NCBI GenBank assembly: GCA_020351875.1
Contig: CP070671.1
Span: 70,910 to 134,909 of the forward strand
DNA length: 64,000 nucleotides
Origin: Chromatiales bacterium
GTDB lineage: Bacteria > Pseudomonadota > Gammaproteobacteria > Steroidobacterales > GCA-2729495
Direction: 5' to 3'
The notes under the pieces are model-generated. The model was not told the DNA's origin and made no database searches. It saw only the letters and a program-made list of their open reading frames with translations. This document shows, piece after piece, positions 60,020 to 64,000 of this stretch. The first letter of the stretch is position 1, and the number at the start of each line of letters is the position of its first letter. A program made the translations under genes and the position numbers.

Positions 60020-62320
60020 GTGAACCAGGGCTCCCAACAGCACGCGCGGCGCATCGAACTGTCCGGCCTCGTGCAGGGTGTCGGCTTCAGACCCTTCGTC
60101 TATCGGCTGGCCGGCGAGCACGGTCTCACGGGTTGGGTGCAAAACCGGGTCGGCCAGGTGGCCGTGGCGGTGGAGGGCGATGCCGGGGCCATCGCCGCGT
60201 TCGCGCGCGACCTGGTGCAGCGTGCGCCGCCACTGGCCAAACCTGTGATCACCCGCAACGAGCGAGCGACCCTGGAGGGACACACGGGTTTCGAGATCAT
60301 CGCGAGCGATGCGGCCGCCGACGCCCGCATATTCGTGCCGGCCGATCAGTTCGCGTGCGCCGACTGCCTGCGCGAACTGCACGACCCGGAAGATCGCCGT
60401 TACCAGTATCCGTTCATCAACTGCACGAACTGCGGGCCGCGCTACACGCTGATCACGGCCATGCCCTACGACCGGGCCAACACGACGATGGCCGGCTTTC
60501 CGCTGTGCGCCGCGTGCCGCGAAGAGTACGAAGATCCCCAGGATCGCCGCTTTCACGCCGAGCCGGTGGCCTGTGCGAACTGTGGACCAAATCTCGAGTT
60601 TCGCCGCGCGGGTCAGGCCAACAAACTTGTGTCCACCGCGGCTCTCGACGCCGCGTTGCAAGCACTGCGTGCCGAAGAAATCGTCGCGGTGAAAGGTATC
60701 GGCGGCTACCACCTGCTGTGTGACGCACGCAGCGATGCAGCCGTCGCAAAGCTGCGCGAGCGCAAGCGCCGACCGCACAAGCCGCTGGCGGTGATGTTCC
60801 CCACGGCAGGCAGCGACGGCCTGGACCTGGTGCGCGAGTCGGTGTCGCCAACCGGGGCGGAAGCCGATGCGTTGACAAGTCCACTGCGCCCCATCGTGCT
60901 GATCCGCAGACACGTCCCCGACGGCCTGTCGCGTTTCATCGCACCGGGCCTGGACGAGATCGGTACGTTCCTGCCCTACAGCCCGCTGCATGAGCTGCTG
61001 CTGGGCCGCTTCGGCGGCCCGCTGGTCGCAACCTCCGGCAATCTGAGTGGCGAACCGGTCCTCACGGACAACGCGGAAGCCGACCAGCGACTGGGGCAGA
61101 TTGCAGATACCTTCCTGCATCACGACCGGCCGATTCAGCGCCCCGCGGACGATAGCGTGCTGCGCCCGATCAGCGGCCGGGTGCGCCCGCTGCGCCTCGG
61201 GCGCGGCGCGGCGCCGCTGGAACTCACGTTGCCCGTCGAGCTGGAGACTCCGCTGCTGGCCGTGGGCGGACAAATGAAGGGCGCGATTGCACTGGCCTGG
61301 GAGCGTCGCGTCGTGATATCCCCGCATATCGGCGAAATGGACACGCCGCGCAGTTTGCGGGTGTTCGAAGCGGCCGTTGTCGACCTGCAGTCGCTCTACG
61401 GTATCAGGGCAGAGGGCGTGGTCGCGGACGCGCATCCCGGTTATACGACGCATCGCTGGGCGCGCCGTTCCGGCCTGCCGGTCACCACGGTGCCGCATCA
61501 CTTTGCGCACGCGTCTGCACTGGTCGGTGAACATGAGAGCGACGGTCCGGTCGTGGTATTCACGTGGGACGGTGTCGGCCTCGGTCCGGACGAAACCCTG
61601 TGGGGCGGCGAGACCCTGTTCGGTCAGCCCGGCAACTGGCAACGCGTAGCGAGCCTGCGGCCGTTCCGGCTACCGGGCGGCGAACGGGCCGGGCGCGAAC
61701 CCTGGCGCAGTGCCGCCGCGCTGTGCTGGGAGGCGGGCGCCGACTGCCCCGTGGTGCCTGAGGATTCGGCGCTCGCGCGCGGCGCGTGGACGCGCGGTTT
61801 GAATGCGCCGGAAAGCAGCGCTGCCGGCCGCCTGTTCGATGCGGCGGCGGCGCTGCTGCTGGACCTGCGCGAGGTCAGTCACGAAGCGCAGGGCCCCATG
61901 CAGCTGGAAGCCATCGCACGCGGCGACGGCCAGGCCGTGACGATGCCGGTCGAGAAGGACGCGAACGGCCTGGCCCGGGTCAACTGGGAACCGTTGCTGG
62001 CACACCTGCTCGACGGCTCGCAGAGCCCCGCGCAGCGTGCTGCCGACTTTCATACGAGCCTCGCGCACAGCATTCTGCACCAGGCGGAGTGGTTGCGAGG
62101 CCGACACGGCATCGATCGCATCGGACTGACCGGTGGCGTCTTCCAGAACCGGCGGCTCACGGAAACCACCTGCCGCCTGTTGGAACAACAGGGCTTCCAG
62201 GTATTGCTGTCGAACAGCCTGCCCTGCAACGATGGCGGCCTGTGCTTCGGCCAGGTGATTGAAACCGTGGCCCTTGCAAGACATGCCGACCGGCAAAGCA
62301 GCGCGGGACCCACATCATGA
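60020..62320 (+). CDS. hypF: HypF carbamoyltransferase
   Basis: About 766 residues. Acylphosphatase domain (LSGLVQGVGFRPFVYRLA), two zinc-finger pairs (CADCLRELHDPEDRRYQYPF with INCTNCGPR, CAACREEYEDPQDR with CANCGP), a YrdC-like domain (GGYHLLCDA, KRRPHKPLAVM) and a Kae1-like domain with VPHHFAHASAL and GLTGGVFQNRRL. It converts carbamoyl phosphate to the carbamoyl-AMP used on HypE. GTG start 60020 because upstream in-frame sequence lies within hypD. Its stop overlaps hypE by 4 bases. Confidence 0.94.
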   Translation: MNQGSQQHARRIELSGLVQGVGFRPFVYRLAGEHGLTGWVQNRVGQVAVAVEGDAGAIAAFARDLVQRAPPLAKPVITRNERATLEGHTGFEIIASDAAADARIFVPADQFACADCLRELHDPEDRRYQYPFINCTNCGPRYTLITAMPYDRANTTMAGFPLCAACREEYEDPQDRRFHAEPVACANCGPNLEFRRAGQANKLVSTAALDAALQALRAEEIVAVKGIGGYHLLCDARSDAAVAKLRERKRRPHKPLAVMFPTAGSDGLDLVRESVSPTGAEADALTSPLRPIVLIRRHVPDGLSRFIAPGLDEIGTFLPYSPLHELLLGRFGGPLVATSGNLSGEPVLTDNAEADQRLGQIADTFLHHDRPIQRPADDSVLRPISGRVRPLRLGRGAAPLELTLPVELETPLLAVGGQMKGAIALAWERRVVISPHIGEMDTPRSLRVFEAAVVDLQSLYGIRAEGVVADAHPGYTTHRWARRSGLPVTTVPHHFAHASALVGEHESDGPVVVFTWDGVGLGPDETLWGGETLFGQPGNWQRVASLRPFRLPGGERAGREPWRSAAALCWEAGADCPVVPEDSALARGAWTRGLNAPESSAAGRLFDAAAALLLDLREVSHEAQGPMQLEAIARGDGQAVTMPVEKDANGLARVNWEPLLAHLLDGSQSPAQRAADFHTSLAHSILHQAEWLRGRHGIDRIGLTGGVFQNRRLTETTCRLLEQQGFQVLLSNSLPCNDGGLCFGQVIETVALARHADRQSSAGPTS

Positions 62321-63342
62321 GCCTCAGCGACACTCACATCACGCTCGCCCACGGTAATGGCGGGCGCTTCATGCGGGAACTGATCGACGAGATCTTTGCC
62401 CGGCACCTGGCGAACCCGGAACTCGATGTCAGGGCCGACGCGGTCACCTTGCCGCTGAACTACGACACCGAACGGGAAGACCTGCTATTCACGACCGACG
62501 GCTTCACGGTGCAACCGCTGGAGTTTCCCGGCGGCGACATCGGCTCGCTGGCCGTGCACGGCACGTGCAATGACCTGGCCGTGGCCGGCGCGATGCCGCG
62601 CTACCTGAGCCTGAACGCGTTTATCGAAGAAGGGCTGGAAGTCGCGGTGCTCGAACGCATCGTCCAGAGCCTGGCGCAGGCCGCACGCGATCTGGGTGTG
62701 CGCGTGGCCGCCGGCGATACGAAAGTCCTGCGTCGGGGCGAGGGTGGCGGGCTGTACCTCGCCACGACGGGCGTTGGGACAAAGCCGAAGTCCGTGCAGC
62801 TGGGCATGCACTGCATCCAGGCCGGCGACACAGTACTAGTCAGCGGCAGCATCGGCGATCACGGCATCGCGGTGATGCTCGCGCGTGAGCAGTTCGGCCT
62901 GAGCGGCGACCTGCAATCGGATGCAGCCAGTGTGCTGCCGCTCACCCAGGCGGCGGTGCAGGTTGACGGTTTGCGATTCATGCGCGATCCCACGCGGGGC
63001 GGCCTGGCGGCGGTCACTCATGAAATCATCCAGGCCACCGGGCTGGGCGTGCGGCTGATGCAGGGATCTATTCCAGTGCGCGACCCGGTGACGTCGGTTT
63101 GCGAACAGCTCGGTTACGATCCCTACTACCTGGCCAGTGAGGGCCGCGTGGTCGCGGTGGTCGCTCCTGAGCGCGCCGCCGACGTGCTTGCGGCGTGGCG
63201 TTCATTGGCAGAGGGCGAGGATGCGGCCGAGGTGGGCACGATCGAGGCGACGGCCTCCCACGGCGTCGTGCTGGAAACGGAACTGGGCGGCGAAAGAATC
63301 CTGGAAGAACTCGAGGACGACCCTTTGCCGCGAATCTGCTGA
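62317..63342 (+). CDS. hypE: HypE, cyanide-forming dehydratase
   Basis: A 341-residue AIR-synthase-fold protein. HGNGGRFMRELIDEIF at the N-terminus, TTDGFTVQPLEFPGGDIGSL, GDTKVLRRGEGGGLYL, MRDPTRGGLAAVTHEI and the C-terminal PRIC, whose Cys takes the carbamoyl group and is dehydrated to thiocyanate for HypD. The expected family length. Last gene of the hydrogenase operon in this window; no hoxA/hupR regulator follows. Confidence 0.95.
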   Translation: MSLSDTHITLAHGNGGRFMRELIDEIFARHLANPELDVRADAVTLPLNYDTEREDLLFTTDGFTVQPLEFPGGDIGSLAVHGTCNDLAVAGAMPRYLSLNAFIEEGLEVAVLERIVQSLAQAARDLGVRVAAGDTKVLRRGEGGGLYLATTGVGTKPKSVQLGMHCIQAGDTVLVSGSIGDHGIAVMLAREQFGLSGDLQSDAASVLPLTQAAVQVDGLRFMRDPTRGGLAAVTHEIIQATGLGVRLMQGSIPVRDPVTSVCEQLGYDPYYLASEGRVVAVVAPERAADVLAAWRSLAEGEDAAEVGTIEATASHGVVLETELGGERILEELEDDPLPRIC

Positions 63343-63365
63343 CGCCAGGCCGTAGAATGAGCACT

Positions 63366-64000
63366 ATGCCAAACGCAATCATCACCGGAGCGAATCGCGG
63401 TATCGGACTGGAATTCTGTCGCGCGCTGCTGGAACGTGGGTACCAGGTGACGGCGTTGTGCCGGACGCCCAGTGCCGAAATAGCTGAGCTGCCCGTCACG
63501 GTTCACGACGGCTATGACGTAACCGATGGCACCGCCATCGACGCGTTCGCAGCGACCGTCGAACCGGACTCCGTCGACCTGCTGATCAACAACGCCGGCA
63601 TCCTGCAGAGCGTATCCCTCGACAAGCTCGACCTCGAATCGATCCGTCGCCAGTTCGAAGTCAACGCGCTGGGTCCCGTGCGCGTGACGCGCTCACTGCT
63701 CCCCGCGTTGAAGCGAGGCGCGAAGATCGCCTTGCTAACCAGTCGCATGGGCTCGATCGCCGACAATACCTCGGGCGGAAGCTACGGCTATCGCATGTCG
63801 AAGGCGGCATTGAACGCCGCCGGCGTGTCCCTCGCCAGGGATCTGAAGTCACGCGAAATCGCCGTCGCGATTCTCCATCCGGGCTATGTCCGGACCGACA
63901 TGACCGGGCAGTCGGGACTGCTCGAAGTGAATGAGGCCGTCGCTGGCCTGCTGGGACGCATCGATCAGCTGTCTTTGAAGAATTCGGGCGGTTTCTGGCA
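63366..64000 (+). CDS. SDR-family protein, C-terminus cut by window edge
   Basis: From the ATG at 63366 the frame is open to the right edge (at least 211 residues). It has TGANRGIGLEFCRALLERGY, YDVTDGTAIDAFAA, NNAGILQSVSLD, LLTSRMGSIADN and YRMSK, the layout of SDRs related to the C-signal/CsgA and carbonyl-reductase groups. It starts 23 bases after hypE but is probably a separate gene. The end lies outside the window. Confidence 0.82.
   Translation, partial: MPNAIITGANRGIGLEFCRALLERGYQVTALCRTPSAEIAELPVTVHDGYDVTDGTAIDAFAATVEPDSVDLLINNAGILQSVSLDKLDLESIRRQFEVNALGPVRVTRSLLPALKRGAKIALLTSRMGSIADNTSGGSYGYRMSKAALNAAGVSLARDLKSREIAVAILHPGYVRTDMTGQSGLLEVNEAVAGLLGRIDQLSLKNSGGFW

Noticed and set aside
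1..64000. CRISPR array, integron, phage or toxin-antitoxin module
   Set aside because: No regularly spaced repeats, integrase, phage structural gene or paired small toxin/antitoxin genes were seen.

Overview
The window looks like part of the chromosome of a high-GC Gram-negative bacterium, probably a gammaproteobacterium. The basis is two TonB-dependent outer-membrane receptors, Tat- and lipobox-type export signals, a RpoD-era style of dense operons with ATGA stop/start overlaps, and a Ralstonia/Escherichia-type membrane-bound hydrogenase operon. The taxonomic assignment is inference; there is no rRNA or marker gene here. No tRNA, rRNA, insertion sequence, phage or CRISPR array was recognised.

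Region A (1 to about 28.9 kb, continued at 33.8-44.3 kb) is a large catabolic island for a hydrophobic, probably polycyclic or steroid-like substrate. It holds two acyl-CoA synthetases, SnoaL-like and antibiotic-biosynthesis-monooxygenase-like (ABM) small proteins, several short-chain dehydrogenases (SDR), a Tat-exported KstD-like flavoprotein, acyl-CoA dehydrogenases, a MenB/EchA20-like crotonase, a two-gene MaoC hydratase followed by an Ltp2-like thiolase-fold protein and a DUF35 partner, an IpdAB-like CoA-transferase/hydrolase pair, an amidohydrolase, three GST-like proteins, two Rieske oxygenase alpha subunits and a Rieske ferredoxin, and three more thiolase-superfamily proteins. The EchA20-like / IpdAB-like / Ltp2-DUF35 / MaoC-pair combination is what makes steroid side-chain and ring C/D degradation the best guess; no meta-cleavage (HsaC-type) gene is present, so the substrate is unproven. 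A TetR regulator sits in the core operon, and a repeated palindrome, AACAG-N6-CTGTT-like, lies in three divergent promoter regions in front of the Rieske genes and is a good candidate for its operator.

Region B (about 29.0-33.6 kb) is an accessory patch with less uniform composition: an SGNH-type membrane-anchored hydrolase, a GNAT acetyltransferase, an APC permease and two unrecognised proteins, one combining an EF-hand loop, a membrane segment and a winged-helix-like tail.

Region C (44.4-50.9 kb) carries a phospholipase-D-family lipoprotein, a substrate-binding lipoprotein translationally coupled to a membrane GGDEF/EAL protein (a likely periplasmic sensor pair for cyclic-di-GMP), and an exported metallo-beta-lactamase-fold protein.

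Region D (51.2-63.3 kb) is one compact [NiFe] uptake hydrogenase operon: small subunit, large subunit, cytochrome b, endopeptidase, HyaE/HoxO-, HupH-, rubredoxin- and HybE-type assembly factors, then hypA, C, B, D, F, E. The small subunit has the two extra cysteines of the oxygen-tolerant 4Fe-3S proximal cluster, so the host can probably oxidise hydrogen in air and feed electrons into the quinone pool while it degrades the organic substrate of region A with oxygenases. The leader of this operon may fold into a regulatory RNA. A truncated SDR gene runs off the right edge.
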